Assembly: GCF_900111095.1 (NCBI RefSeq)
Contig: NZ_FOGB01000016.1
Span: 1-64,000 of the forward strand
Source of the DNA: Amphritea atlantica
GTDB lineage: Bacteria; Pseudomonadota; Gammaproteobacteria; Pseudomonadales; Balneatricaceae
Length of the DNA stretch: 64,000 nucleotides
Direction: 5' to 3'
Part shown: positions 20,837 through 30,276 of the stretch, piece after piece
Layout: each line of letters begins with the position of its first letter
How positions within the stretch are numbered: position 1 is the stretch's first letter
The notes under the pieces: generated by a model
The model's input: only the letters and a program-made list of their open reading frames with translations
What the model was told of the DNA's origin: nothing
Databases searched by the model: none
Made by a program: the position numbers and the translations under genes

Positions 20837-22090
20837 TCATTCAACTATATGATCAATAGACAGCTCTAATATATCAACTTGGTCATGAACAGCAACAGGA
20901 GAAATGGTTCCACTCAAGTCTCCAGGCTGCGGAGTCGGCTGTCCTGAAGCGGATACCCGCGCAGTCACTTCAACCGTTTCAGCGCCAGAAAGCTTAGCCT
21001 GTGGGCTCATCGCCATACTGTCATCCAGGACAATGTTGAGTGGCAGGTCAGCAACGGTCACCCGTTTTGCCGCCAGCGGCATTCTGCCTCCCACCGGACG
21101 GGCAAAGATAAACACTGTCATATCCGGCGTTACCCGGCTTTTCAGCTCAGGACTCAGACTAACCGCCAGCTGGATTTTCACCTCGGCGAGCTCCGGCAGA
21201 TCGGGCACAGTCTCTCCTGCAGCAATCAGTTTATCCCGGGCAGAGATAATTCCTGATTTCAGCGAATCTGCCTGTTCAGTGCTGGCGTTAGTCAATGCTT
21301 TACGCCAGAACTCCATCGCAGCACGATAGTCTTCAGATTCGTAAGATTCGATTCCCAGCAACCCCAGCGCGGTCACATCAAACGGGTCCAGCGACAGGGT
21401 TTTATCAACCTCACTACGGATCTGCTGATTCATTTTGCCACTGTTTGCGAAGAACAGCGCCTGTGCATACTGGCCATTCACTCCAGCATACTGTGGGGCA
21501 TCTTCCGGCAGGTATTTAAGCGCCTTGCCATAGCCATCAGCGGCGGCAGAAAAGTTCTGCATACTCATAAAAGTATTCGCCAACAGGTACCAGCCCTCTG
21601 GGTTTTCAGGTTCCTCTTTAAGGCGCTCCTGCAACGCAGTGATCGCTTCTTCAACGGTTGGCTTGCGGCCATTAAATGGATCTGCAGGCCGGTTCATTGC
21701 CACAGCGAGATCGCCGGAACGGCCATACTGGCTGTAAATCGCCAGCCCCATTGCTGGTATCAGTGCAGCCAGCAGAAAGGCGGTAATGATCGACTGACGG
21801 GTAATGCGTACTGGCTTACTGGAAGAGGCAACCGTATCGTCAACATCCTGTAGCAGGTTACGCTCCAGCTCCAGCTTCAGAAAATCATAGTTTTCCTGAT
21901 CGAGACTACCTGCAGACCGTTCAGCATCCAGCTCTGCAAGACGTTCCTGATAAATATTGATATTCAGCTCACGACGATCAACATCGGGCTGGACAGCATC
22001 CTCAACCTGACGTCCCCGATAAACCGGCACTAAAACAAATGCCACTGCCAGAAGTGATAGCAGTGCGATTCCTAACCATAACGCCGTCAT
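20837..22090 (-). CDS. ccmI: Cytochrome c biogenesis protein CcmI
   Basis: A 417-residue protein with an N-terminal membrane helix (about 5-22), a cytoplasmic coiled segment including ELNINIYQERLAELDAER, a second helix near 97-116 and a periplasmic TPR domain (GWYLLANTFMSMQNFSAA and following), ending in a CycH-type domain. CcmI delivers apocytochromes c to the CcmF-CcmH heme ligase. It overlaps ccmH by four bases (ATGA) and is the last gene of the ccm operon. Confidence 0.95.
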   Translation of the reverse strand: MTALWLGIALLSLLAVAFVLVPVYRGRQVEDAVQPDVDRRELNINIYQERLAELDAERSAGSLDQENYDFLKLELERNLLQDVDDTVASSSKPVRITRQSIITAFLLAALIPAMGLAIYSQYGRSGDLAVAMNRPADPFNGRKPTVEEAITALQERLKEEPENPEGWYLLANTFMSMQNFSAAADGYGKALKYLPEDAPQYAGVNGQYAQALFFANSGKMNQQIRSEVDKTLSLDPFDVTALGLLGIESYESEDYRAAMEFWRKALTNASTEQADSLKSGIISARDKLIAAGETVPDLPELAEVKIQLAVSLSPELKSRVTPDMTVFIFARPVGGRMPLAAKRVTVADLPLNIVLDDSMAMSPQAKLSGAETVEVTARVSASGQPTPQPGDLSGTISPVAVHDQVDILELSIDHIVE

Positions 22091-22560
22091 TTATTCTGTT
22101 CCTGTTTGAGTATCTGATCGAGTCGCTGTTTCTCGGCATCGCTTAAATTGCCGTCTGGTTTGCCCGGTTCAGTTTTCTTACGCTTGCCACTGATCAGTAA
22201 AACCACGATAACACCGATCAACAATAATGCTGCGGGTCCATACCAAAGCAGATAGGTTTGCTCTGACATCCGGGGACGGTAGAGCACAAACTCACCGTAA
22301 CGGGTCACCATAAAATCGATTACCTGTTCATCATCCGCGCCGTTTTCCAGCATCCGGTAGAGTTCATCCCGCAGATCCTTGGCGATAGGTGAATTAGAAT
22401 CGGCAATATTCTGGTTCTGGCATTTAGGACAACGTAGTTCAGTGGATAATGACTGAAACCGTTCCCGGGTCGCATCATCTTTAAACTGGTAGGTATCAAT
22501 CGCGGCACTCGCCAAACTGCTGAAGCTGAGTAAAACCACTAACAAAACCTGACGAACCAT
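22087..22560 (-). CDS. ccmH: Cytochrome c maturation thiol-oxidoreductase CcmH
   Basis: A 157-residue protein with a signal sequence (1-20), the LRCPKC motif with Cys44 and Cys47, the NIADSNSPIAKDLR helix, and a membrane helix near 105-122. It keeps apocytochrome CXXCH cysteines reduced before heme attachment. It is the short CcmH (CcmL/CycL) form, the TPR part being encoded by the separate ccmI. Its start overlaps the ccmG stop (TGATG). Confidence 0.96.
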   Translation of the reverse strand: MVRQVLLVVLLSFSSLASAAIDTYQFKDDATRERFQSLSTELRCPKCQNQNIADSNSPIAKDLRDELYRMLENGADDEQVIDFMVTRYGEFVLYRPRMSEQTYLLWYGPAALLLIGVIVVLLISGKRKKTEPGKPDGNLSDAEKQRLDQILKQEQNK

Positions 22561-23093
22561 CAGTTCACCTCCAGCTGCTTCATTTTCTGCCGCAGCTCAC
22601 CCCAAACACGCTGATCAATCGCCCCAACATGTTTGTAACGAATGATCCCCTGGGCATCCAGCAGGAAGGTTTCCGGCGCGCCATAAACCCCCAGATTGAG
22701 TCCCAGATGACCGTCAGGGTCATAGATATTCAGGGCATAGGGGTTCATATACTTATCCAGCCAGATCTTAGCCTTAGCCCGGTCGTCCTTGTAATTAACC
22801 CCATAGATGGTGACTCCCTCATCCCGTGCCATGCGGTTTAGCTGGGCATGTTCCTGCTTACAGGTCGGGCACCAGGTGGCCCATACATTGAGTAACGCCG
22901 GACGCCCCTTCAGGTCAGCTGCCGTGATAGTTTTCTGCTCGTCCAGCAGTGCCGACAGACTGAACTCTGGCACCGGCTTACCGATCAGCGGTGAAGGGAG
23001 GGTTTTGGTGTCTTTTCCGATGCCATTCCAGAGAAACAACCCCAGAGCGACAAACAAAACCAGCGGCAAAATAACAATTAATCGACGCATCAT
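22560..23093 (-). CDS. ccmG: Thiol:disulfide interchange protein CcmG/DsbE
   Basis: A 177-residue membrane-tethered thioredoxin: an N-terminal helix at 4-22, then a periplasmic domain with the active-site WCPTC (Cys75, Cys78) in NVWATWCPTCKQEH and GVYGAPETFLLD, including the cis-proline loop. CcmG passes reductant from DsbD to CcmH and apocytochrome. It sits between ccmF and ccmH as in other operons; 21 bases separate it from ccmF. Confidence 0.96.
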   Translation of the reverse strand: MMRRLIVILPLVLFVALGLFLWNGIGKDTKTLPSPLIGKPVPEFSLSALLDEQKTITAADLKGRPALLNVWATWCPTCKQEHAQLNRMARDEGVTIYGVNYKDDRAKAKIWLDKYMNPYALNIYDPDGHLGLNLGVYGAPETFLLDAQGIIRYKHVGAIDQRVWGELRQKMKQLEVN

Positions 23094-23114
23094 TATACCT
23101 ATCGAAACACTTAA

Positions 23115-25076
23115 TCAGGCGGCTGCCCGGGCGGCATCCCGCCGGGCCTGTTTACGGTAACGGGGGTCTGTGGCAGCCAGCAGGCCACCGGCAGTCATCA
23201 GCAGACCACCCAGCCAGAGCCACCGGACAAAGGGTTTATGCTGTACCCGCACGGCCCATGCGCCGTTTTCCAGCGGCTCCCCCAGTGCAACATAAAGATC
23301 GCGGAACAGTCCGGGATCAATATCGGCCTCCGTCATCACATTACCCCGGGCCGGGTAGAAACGTTTTTCCGGTCGCAGCTCACCATACAGTTTGCCGTTA
23401 AAACTCACCCGGATAACGCCCATATCTGAGCTGTAGTTTGGCCCCTGCTTCTTCTGAGCACCTAAAAACTCAAACTGATAGTTACTGAAGCTCAGCACAT
23501 CACCGGGCGCCATCCGCAGATCACGCTCCTCATTGTAGATGCTCACCATCAGCGCCCCTACGACCGCAACCGCAATACCGGTGTGCGCCAGAATCATACC
23601 AAAGTAACTTCGGGACATACCGGAAACCGCAGCTTTAACGCTGCTTCGACCGGCCACTTTTTTCCAGAAGTCCCTGATGCTGCTGAAGACTACCCAGAAC
23701 ACCAGCGCCATCACACCCGCAACGGTCAGGTTAAATTCCTTAGCGTAAAGATACTGCACCAGCAAACCGGCAATGACACTGATAACCGCAGGCAGCCACA
23801 GCTGTTTCAACAGAAACGCCACTGACGTTTCCCGCCAGCGCGCAGCGACACCCAGGCCCAGAGCCCCCAGAATCAGCAGCATCAGCGGAATAAACAGGGA
23901 GTTAAAGTAGGGAGGACCAACCGAGATCTTACCCCAGCCCATCGCATCTACGATAAGAGGGTATATTGTTCCCAGCAGTACCATCATCGCTGAAACCACC
24001 AGCAGAATATTGTTCAGCAGCAGCAATGATTCCCGCGATAGCAGCGCAAAACTGGATTCGCTTTTCACGTTCCCTGCTTTGACCGCATAGAGGATCAGAG
24101 AGCCGCCAATGGTGATCGCCAGCAGTGCCAGAATAAAGTAGCCGCGATCCGGATCAGAGGCGAACGCATGTACCGATGTCAGCACCCCGGAACGAACCAG
24201 GAAGGTCCCCAGCAGACTCAGGGAGAAGGCAAAAATCGCCAGTAACACGGTCCAGCTTTTAAACACGCCACGTTTTTCGGTGACAGCCAGTGAGTGAACC
24301 AGTGCAGTCCCCACCAGCCAGGGCATAAAGGAAGCGTTTTCAACCGGATCCCAGAACCACCAGCCACCCCAGCCAAGTTCATAGTATGCCCACCAACTAC
24401 CTAACGAGATACCCAGCGTCAGAAACGCCCAGGCAATATTGGTCCATGGCCGCGACCAGCGCGCCCAGGCGGAATCCAGACGTCCGGTCAGCAGCGCAGC
24501 GATCGCAAAGGCAAAAGCAACCGAAAACCCTACGTAGCCCATATACAGCATTGGTGGGTGAATAATCAGGCCGATATCCTGCAGTAGTGGGTTAAGGTCG
24601 CCACCTTCGGAGGGAAACTGCGGCAGGTGACGATCAAACGGACTGGAGGTCAGCAGAGTAAACAGGATAAATCCCACAGCCACAATCCCCATCACCGCTA
24701 ACACCCGGGAGACAATCTCCACTGGCAGGTTCTGGCTTTTAAAGGCAACCGCCACGGTCCAGCCACTGAGGATAACAACCCAGAGCAACAAGGACCCCTC
24801 ATGACCACCCCAGATCGCACTTATCTTATAATACCAGGGCAATAGGGTGTTTGAGTTGGTGGCAACATAAGCCACCGAAAAGTCATCCACAACGAAGGAG
24901 TACCCCAGACAGGTAATACTGATCGCCAGAAAGAAAAACATCCCTATCGACAACGGCCGGGCATAGTTCATCAACAGGGTATTGCCGACAGATGCCCCTA
25001 CCATCGGTACAACTGCCAGCAGTAAAGAGATACACAACGCCATAATCAGCGCATATTGACCCAACTCTGGAATCAT
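23115..25076 (-). CDS. ccmF: Heme lyase subunit CcmF
   Basis: A 653-residue polytopic membrane protein with about 13-15 helices and the tryptophan-rich WWD signature GWGGWWFWDPVENASF (about 232-247) that presents heme in the periplasm, with nearby conserved His residues (LIIHPPMLYMGY, ALVHSL). Together with CcmH it transfers heme from CcmE to the CXXCH of apocytochrome c. Length matches E. coli CcmF (647). The start ATG is two bases after the ccmE stop. Confidence 0.98.
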   Translation of the reverse strand: MIPELGQYALIMALCISLLLAVVPMVGASVGNTLLMNYARPLSIGMFFFLAISITCLGYSFVVDDFSVAYVATNSNTLLPWYYKISAIWGGHEGSLLLWVVILSGWTVAVAFKSQNLPVEIVSRVLAVMGIVAVGFILFTLLTSSPFDRHLPQFPSEGGDLNPLLQDIGLIIHPPMLYMGYVGFSVAFAFAIAALLTGRLDSAWARWSRPWTNIAWAFLTLGISLGSWWAYYELGWGGWWFWDPVENASFMPWLVGTALVHSLAVTEKRGVFKSWTVLLAIFAFSLSLLGTFLVRSGVLTSVHAFASDPDRGYFILALLAITIGGSLILYAVKAGNVKSESSFALLSRESLLLLNNILLVVSAMMVLLGTIYPLIVDAMGWGKISVGPPYFNSLFIPLMLLILGALGLGVAARWRETSVAFLLKQLWLPAVISVIAGLLVQYLYAKEFNLTVAGVMALVFWVVFSSIRDFWKKVAGRSSVKAAVSGMSRSYFGMILAHTGIAVAVVGALMVSIYNEERDLRMAPGDVLSFSNYQFEFLGAQKKQGPNYSSDMGVIRVSFNGKLYGELRPEKRFYPARGNVMTEADIDPGLFRDLYVALGEPLENGAWAVRVQHKPFVRWLWLGGLLMTAGGLLAATDPRYRKQARRDAARAAA

Positions 25077-25078
25077 AA

Positions 25079-25540
25079 TTATTCAGCTCCTGCAGCGCGC
25101 ATCTGTTCAGGCATTTTACCGGCCTTTTTAAGCGCCTCGGCAACTTCCGGAGGCATGTAGTTCTCGTCGTGCTTGGCCAGCACTTCAACCGCTTCAAACA
25201 CCCCTTGGTTGTTCATCGCGCCCTGCGCAACAATTCCTTGCCCTTCGCGGAAAAGGTCAGGCAGGATACCGGTGAAGGTGACGGTTACCTTATTAGCAAA
25301 GTCGGTCATATCAAAGGTGACCTGCAGGCTCTCGGGGTCTCGTTTCACACTCCCCTCAACCACCATTCCTCCGGCCCGGATACGGGTGCCTTCCGGCGCT
25401 TTATGCTCAACAATATCGGTTGGCGAGTAAAACAGGTTAATATTCTGCTTCAGGGCATACATCACCAGTCCCACCGCAATCGCGGCACCAAAGACGATGA
25501 AAAGTACGATAATAAGTCGCTGTTTACGTTTCGGATTCAT
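25079..25540 (-). CDS. ccmE: Heme chaperone CcmE
   Basis: A 153-residue protein with an N-terminal anchor (8-28) and a periplasmic OB-fold domain. His124 and Tyr128 in the HDENYMPPE motif match the heme-linking His130 and Tyr134 of E. coli CcmE. It covalently carries heme from CcmC to CcmF. Its ATG overlaps the ccmD stop by one base (TAATG). Confidence 0.97.
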   Translation of the reverse strand: MNPKRKQRLIIVLFIVFGAAIAVGLVMYALKQNINLFYSPTDIVEHKAPEGTRIRAGGMVVEGSVKRDPESLQVTFDMTDFANKVTVTFTGILPDLFREGQGIVAQGAMNNQGVFEAVEVLAKHDENYMPPEVAEALKKAGKMPEQMRAAGAE

Positions 25541-25716
25541 TAGCTCTGTTTCTCCCTGCGCAGGCGACGGGCCTGTTCTGTAAAGATGTGACGCTTGTAC
25601 ATCAGCGGGTTGACAATATTTATCACAATCACAACCAGAGCGATCGCATAACTGAGCCAGACATAGAGGCCGTGCCCCCCCATATCGATAAATTCGGCAA
25701 ATGATTCAAAACTCAA
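25540..25716 (-). CDS. ccmD: Small membrane protein CcmD
   Basis: A 58-codon gene between ccmC and ccm[21 protein letters not shown], then one hydrophobic helix and a basic tail ending [18 protein letters not shown] is the CcmD hallmark. CcmD stabilises the CcmABC complex and helps release holo-CcmE. The start is TTG at 25716 with GAGGGT six bases upstream; no ATG precedes the conserved segment except the internal Met12. Confidence 0.93.
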   Translation of the reverse strand: MSFESFAEFIDMGGHGLYVWLSYAIALVVIVINIVNPLMYKRHIFTEQARRLRREKQS

Positions 25717-25726
25717 AATAATACCC

Positions 25727-26479
25727 TCAACCAGCTATCAGGTCGCGCACCCAACTGCTGCGACGCTCACGCTGAATAATTTCGTTACGCAGCCGCAGCA
25801 TCATCGCTACAGCAAAGAAACAGTAAAAACCGATCACCATCACCAGCAACGGCACCCACATCTCTGCAGGCATCGCCGGGCGTTCGGTCAGTTTAAAGGT
25901 GGCAGGCTGGTGGAGCGTATTCCACCAGTCCACGGAGTATTTGATAATCGGGATATTCACCAGTCCTACCAGCGCCAGTACCGCAGTTGACTGAGCCGCC
26001 GTGCGCTCACTCTCGATGGCGGAATTCAGGGCAATAATACCCAGATAGAGGAAGAACAGAATCAACATTGAGGTCAGCCGGGCATCCCAGACCCACCAGG
26101 AGCCCCAGGTAGGCTTACCCCAGATGGCACCAGTTGCCAGAGATAACACCGCAATCGATGCGCCAATCGGGGCACAACACTTAGCGACCATGTCTGCAAC
26201 TTTCATTTTCCATATCAGACCGATCGCACCAGCAACCGCCATCAGCATATAGCATGACTGCGCCAGAATAGAGGACGGTACATGAATATAGATTATCCGG
26301 AAGCTATTGCCCTGCTGGTAGTCGGCTGGCGCAAACGCCAGTGCCCAGACAGTCCCCGTCACTAACAGCAGTATTGCTGCAATGACAAACAACGGTAGCA
26401 GTTTGCCGGTAATTTCGTAACACCAGCGGGGAGAAGCCAGTTGATAAAACCAACGTGGCATCCACTTCTTATCAGCCAT
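25727..26479 (-). CDS. ccmC: Heme exporter/handling protein CcmC
   Basis: A 250-residue protein with six membrane helices and the WWD motif WGSWWVWDARLTS (about 125-137), flanked by conserved His residues (YIHVPSSILAQS near 66 and LHQPAT near 190). CcmC binds heme in the outer leaflet and loads it onto CcmE. Length fits the family (about 245). It is ten bases upstream of ccmD in transcription order. Confidence 0.97.
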   Translation of the reverse strand: MADKKWMPRWFYQLASPRWCYEITGKLLPLFVIAAILLLVTGTVWALAFAPADYQQGNSFRIIYIHVPSSILAQSCYMLMAVAGAIGLIWKMKVADMVAKCCAPIGASIAVLSLATGAIWGKPTWGSWWVWDARLTSMLILFFLYLGIIALNSAIESERTAAQSTAVLALVGLVNIPIIKYSVDWWNTLHQPATFKLTERPAMPAEMWVPLLVMVIGFYCFFAVAMMLRLRNEIIQRERRSSWVRDLIAG

Positions 26480-26499
26480 ATTTCAACCTTATCGGGGTA

Positions 26500-27228
26500 T
26501 TACCCACTTACACTAATTCTTAATGCGGCACCAATTGCCAGCGGCGCCATCACCAACCCAAGCGAGAGCATCGCTCCCAGAATGGCCAAATACCCCCCCA
26601 AGGGTAACCCCGTCACTGCGCCCTGCACCGCAGCACTGCCGAAAATCAGCACCGGAATATAGAGCGGTAACACCAGCAGGGAGATTAATACACCTCCCTT
26701 GCGCAACCCAACGGTCAGAGCAGCACCGATGGCGCCAACCAGACTCAGGGTTGGTGTACCCAGCAGCAGACTCAGAACCAGCCCCCACATACCGTCTCCA
26801 GGTAAAAAAAGCATAACTCCCAATACCGGCGCCAGTAATGTTAACGGTAAACCAGTGAGCATCCAGTGCGCCAGTACTTTCGCCAGCACCACCAGATAGA
26901 GTGGCTGTGGACTGAGTAAAATCTGTTCCAGCGTTCCATCCTCAAAATCAGAACGGAACATACTGTCCATCGACAAAAGCGTCGCCAGTAATGCAGCAAC
27001 CCACACCACACCAGGTGCCACATCAGCAAGGAAGGTTGGATCCGGGCTTACCCCCAGTGGAAACAGCGTTGCGACCATCAGGAAGAAAATCAGCGGATTG
27101 ACCAGATCACTTTTACGTCGATAAGAAAGTAACAGATCTCTCTTCAACGCCCCCCAGAAAGGGCCATCAACCTTGTATACATGGACCATCGACTCTTCTG
27201 TCGATTGGTTAGGCACACTATCGTTCAT
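26500..27228 (-). CDS. ccmB: Heme ABC exporter membrane subunit CcmB
   Basis: A 242-residue hydrophobic protein with six helices; NPLIFFLMVATLFPLGVSPD and LLLGTPTLSLVGAIGAALT match CcmB. It pairs with CcmA in the ABC complex that releases holo-CcmE. The frame starts at 27228, overlapping the ccmA stop (ATGA), and gives about 20 residues more at the N-terminus than E. coli CcmB; an internal Met at residue 14 is the alternative start. Confidence 0.95.
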   Translation of the reverse strand: MNDSVPNQSTEESMVHVYKVDGPFWGALKRDLLLSYRRKSDLVNPLIFFLMVATLFPLGVSPDPTFLADVAPGVVWVAALLATLLSMDSMFRSDFEDGTLEQILLSPQPLYLVVLAKVLAHWMLTGLPLTLLAPVLGVMLFLPGDGMWGLVLSLLLGTPTLSLVGAIGAALTVGLRKGGVLISLLVLPLYIPVLIFGSAAVQGAVTGLPLGGYLAILGAMLSLGLVMAPLAIGAALRISVSG

Positions 27229-27863
27229 AAAGTTCCCGCTAATTGATCAAGATTAAGCCTGCGGATCTTATCCCCCATTGCCAGCTCATGATGGGTCGTC
27301 AGAATAACGGTCCCTCCCTCCTGAGCATGGGTAGTAATCAGCGCTTCTTTCTCCGCAACCCCGCGTTTGTCAATCGCAGTAAAGGGCTCATCCAAAATCC
27401 ATAACCGCGCCCGGCTAAGATAGAGCCGTGCCAGGCTGACACGGCGATTCTGACCGGCTGAAAGCGTATGACAAGGTACATCTTCATAACCCTTCAAGCC
27501 TACTTTAACGAGTGCATAATCCAGTTTAGTCAGATCCATCTCCGGGTGCAGAGACGCATACCACTGCAGATTTTCTCGCGGCGTGAGCACCGCTTTGACA
27601 CCCGGCTGATGTCCAAAATAGAGCAACGACTCGCGATACGCCTGAGCGCAGTTATCCAGATGTTCGCCCTGCCAGTAGATGTCGCCTTCAAAATGACGCG
27701 ACAAACCGCTGAGAATGCGTAACAGCGTGGTTTTACCACTGCCGTTCTGCCCCTCAATCTGGATCACCTCACCAGCGTTGACCTCGAAGCAGAGACCTTC
27801 AAACAGCACACGCTCATCCCGTTCGCAGAACAGATTGTCGATTTTCAGTCTTGGTGTAGACAA
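27225..27863 (-). CDS. ccmA: Cytochrome c biogenesis ATPase CcmA
   Basis: A 212-residue ABC ATPase with Walker A GQNGSGKTTL, signature LSAGQNRRVSLARL (Ala in place of the second Gly, usual in CcmA), Walker B LWILDEP and switch His in TTHHELA. With CcmB and CcmC it drives holo-CcmE release by ATP hydrolysis at the inner membrane. The start is TTG with GAGGGTG upstream. It is the first gene of the ccm operon; a candidate promoter lies at 27902-27931. Confidence 0.96.
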   Translation of the reverse strand: MSTPRLKIDNLFCERDERVLFEGLCFEVNAGEVIQIEGQNGSGKTTLLRILSGLSRHFEGDIYWQGEHLDNCAQAYRESLLYFGHQPGVKAVLTPRENLQWYASLHPEMDLTKLDYALVKVGLKGYEDVPCHTLSAGQNRRVSLARLYLSRARLWILDEPFTAIDKRGVAEKEALITTHAQEGGTVILTTHHELAMGDKIRRLNLDQLAGTL

Positions 27864-27901
27864 CTGGACACCCTCAATAAAGCAAAACAGGCAAAGTCGC
27901 C

Positions 27902-27931
27902 TTTATAATTAGCAATACCCGCCGAAAGCAA
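27902..27931 (-). promoter_or_regulatory. Candidate sigma-70 promoter for the ccm operon
   Basis: On the minus strand TTGCTT (27926-27931) and TATAAA (27902-27907) are spaced by 18 bases, placing a start about 30 bases before the ccmA TTG. The region between ccmA and the divergent FliK-like gene is 154 bases and AT-rich near this site. Visual match only. Confidence 0.35.
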
Positions 27932-28017
27932 GGCATTATATACAAAATAAACAGCCGAAGTGCATTACTCGGCCAAAAGAACTATATCCACTCTGAAACT
28001 GTGCAGGAAAACCGACA

Positions 28018-29577
28018 GTGCTGAATCCACTGAGCATACAAAATCTGCAGAACAGCGCCGGAAAACCGCTTTCGGCAGCAGAGCTTGTGCGCACCCTGCC
28101 CCTGAATACGCCAACTCCAATAACGATCCGTCAGGTCAGTGCGGATCCGACCCAGCCAAACCAGTTCAAATTACAGGTGCAACTTGGCACTCAGCTATAC
28201 CAGCTAAGGGGAAATCAACCACTGCCCCCAGGCAGTTCGGCGACATTAACCCGCACCGCAGCGGGACAACTACTGCTGAGCAGTATTGCCAGCCAGCCCA
28301 CGACTCAGACTCAGACACTTAATCAACCAGCCACCACTCAGTCCCAGCCGATACAACAGAGTGGTGCCACAACCCCGCCTGGTAACAACCAGACCATCGC
28401 CCCTGATCAGCCCCCGGTGGTGCAGATTAAAGGCCGCACGCAGCAGGGTCCACAGGAACCGCGTAGCCAACAACCGCAGCCTCCGGGGACGTCAACAGCT
28501 CAGTCACCACAACCGCCGACAGCGACTGTCCCTGCCCGTTCAATACCGGGACTGAACCGATTACTGCCACTAAATCAGCCGGTGCTGGCCAATATTTCTG
28601 TAGCGATCAGAACCGGAAGCGGCGAGGGGAATCTGATTGCCAGTATGAATGGCCGGACACTGCCCCTCACCCTGCAACAACCGCCCCCTTTTGATGGCAA
28701 GGTACTCCTGATCAGAACCGCCACTGATCAGGTGCAGATACATCCGTTAACATCGCCGCTACAAAATCAGAATCTGAACCGCAGTATCACCGATGCATTA
28801 CGCTATGTCTTACCGGCGCAACAGCCTGTGGCTGATAGTCTGATAAAGCTGCAGCAGCTAAACAATAGCGCCGGCGGTGAGAAAAGCCCGATAAACAGTA
28901 TTATCAGTTCATTGATCAACCTGTTTGGGGTCAAGACGGAATCTGCCGCTGCGGGGCAGTCCGGCATCCAGCAAAACCTGCTAAATGGAGGTCTGTTCAC
29001 TGAGCGTAACCTCGCCGATCCCCGCAGTCAGATCCCTGCCGGAGAGATGAAGCATCAACTGAATCAGCTTTTACGCCAGGCAGACAGGTTACCGGAACAG
29101 GCGCGGCAGCAGTTGCATGAACTGGTGAAAGGACTGTTGAACCGGGTGACCGGTAACCAACTGGAAAGTATTCAGAATACCCGCATCAACAGCGATGGTG
29201 GTCTGGAACGTTATTTTGCCCTTGATCTGCCAGTCAGAAATGGGGAGCGACTGGATAATGTTGAACTGAAAATATCGGAACACCGCAAACAACTTTCTGA
29301 AGATGAATGGCAACGACTCTGGCGGGTCAGGCTCCACTTCGATCTTGAGGAGCAGGGCAGCGTTGATGCGGAACTGGTACTGGAACAGGAACATCAGATT
29401 ACGGCGCATTTCTGGTGCAGCCTCGCAGCAACCGCCGAACAACTGAACGATAAATTACCGGACTTCAATCGCCAGTTACACCTGCAGGGGTATAGTATCA
29501 ACTCAATCCATTGCAGCGAGGGCACCGCCCCCAAACCGGTCAATCAGGTGGAACAGCTCATCGATGTGGTCACTTGA
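28018..29577 (+). CDS. Second FliK-like protein with a C-terminal Flg_hook domain
   Basis: A 519-residue protein. The first 170 residues are Gln/Pro/Thr-rich and disordered after a short ordered start (LVRTLPLNTPTPITIRQV). Residues about 390-500 form a FliK C-terminal (Flg_hook) domain: ALDLPVRNGERLDNVELKI, WRVRLHFDLEEQG and LQGYSINSI. FliK-type domains talk to FlhB to switch export specificity. The real hook-length FliK is encoded at 49794-52115, so this is a paralogue of unproven role. The start is GTG with AGGAA upstream. The FlhB-C-like gene follows 12 bases later in the same direction, so the pair likely acts together. Divergent from ccmA. Confidence 0.8.
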   Translation: MLNPLSIQNLQNSAGKPLSAAELVRTLPLNTPTPITIRQVSADPTQPNQFKLQVQLGTQLYQLRGNQPLPPGSSATLTRTAAGQLLLSSIASQPTTQTQTLNQPATTQSQPIQQSGATTPPGNNQTIAPDQPPVVQIKGRTQQGPQEPRSQQPQPPGTSTAQSPQPPTATVPARSIPGLNRLLPLNQPVLANISVAIRTGSGEGNLIASMNGRTLPLTLQQPPPFDGKVLLIRTATDQVQIHPLTSPLQNQNLNRSITDALRYVLPAQQPVADSLIKLQQLNNSAGGEKSPINSIISSLINLFGVKTESAAAGQSGIQQNLLNGGLFTERNLADPRSQIPAGEMKHQLNQLLRQADRLPEQARQQLHELVKGLLNRVTGNQLESIQNTRINSDGGLERYFALDLPVRNGERLDNVELKISEHRKQLSEDEWQRLWRVRLHFDLEEQGSVDAELVLEQEHQITAHFWCSLAATAEQLNDKLPDFNRQLHLQGYSINSIHCSEGTAPKPVNQVEQLIDVVT

Positions 29578-29589
29578 AACGGAGTAGAT

Positions 29590-29853
29590 GTGAACAAAAA
29601 AACAGATGAGTATCAGAAGGCGATCGCCCTGAATTATGATCATCAGGGTGCACCAAAGGTAACCGCCAAAGGACAGGGGGTTATCGCTGAACAGATTATC
29701 CGGCTGGCCCGGGAACATGACGTGCATATCCACGAAAGCCCGGAACTGGTGGAGGTTTTATTGCGTCTGGAGCTGGGTGATGAGATACCGGAAAGTCTCT
29801 ATCGCGCCATTGCAGAGATCATCGCCTTCACATACAAGCTTAAAAACAGCTAG
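29590..29853 (+). CDS. Stand-alone FlhB C-terminal domain protein (FhlB-like)
   Basis: An 87-residue protein matching the cytoplasmic C-terminal domain of FlhB after its cleavage site: AIALNYDHQGAPKVTAKG, EQIIRLAREHDVHIHESPEL, and LGDEIPESLYRAIAEIIAF. It has no membrane part and no NPTH autocleavage motif. Homologues can partly replace the FlhB C-terminal fragment in export in some bacteria. The GTG start has GGAG five bases upstream. It is probably co-transcribed with the FliK-like gene and converges on the DUF2802 gene. Confidence 0.88.
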   Translation: MNKKTDEYQKAIALNYDHQGAPKVTAKGQGVIAEQIIRLAREHDVHIHESPELVEVLLRLELGDEIPESLYRAIAEIIAFTYKLKNS

Positions 29854-29874
29854 CCTTAAGAGAGATACCGCTGA

Positions 29875-30270
29875 TCAGTTGCGACGATCCGGTGCAGCAA
29901 TCTCTTTATGCAACAGAGCCATCAGCTCTGCTTCAGGGCGCCCGATACCACAATTCTTAACCAGGTCATCGACATCGGCCCCCATCTCCATTAACCGGGC
30001 GGCCTGATTGTAAGCCAGCACGCCCGGATCACGGTTAGCCAGTTCCTCTTGTTTTTCAGCGGTGATATTGAGCTTATTTTCCACATCCATCAGGCGGTGA
30101 CCCATACCGATAGAGCTACTGGTGAGCGCCTGAATCTCATTGCGCAGCACATTGATCAGCGCTTCATACTGTCGCTGATGCTGTTGTAACTGACGACGGG
30201 CGTGGACTGAGTAGCCAATCGATACACATGAAACGATGGCAACCACCGCCAGAGCTAACCAGATCATCAT
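29875..30270 (-). CDS. DUF2802 protein of the chemotaxis operon
   Basis: A 131-residue protein with an N-terminal membrane helix (about 3-20), a coiled region with RRQLQQHQRQYEALINVL, and a conserved C-terminal domain ending VKNCGIGRPEAELMALLH. DUF2802 genes end polar-flagellate che operons in Pseudomonas and Vibrio, with unknown function. It starts six bases after the parP-like gene. Confidence 0.88.
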   Translation of the reverse strand: MMIWLALAVVAIVSCVSIGYSVHARRQLQQHQRQYEALINVLRNEIQALTSSSIGMGHRLMDVENKLNITAEKQEELANRDPGVLAYNQAARLMEMGADVDDLVKNCGIGRPEAELMALLHKEIAAPDRRN

Positions 30271-30276
30271 ATCTCC

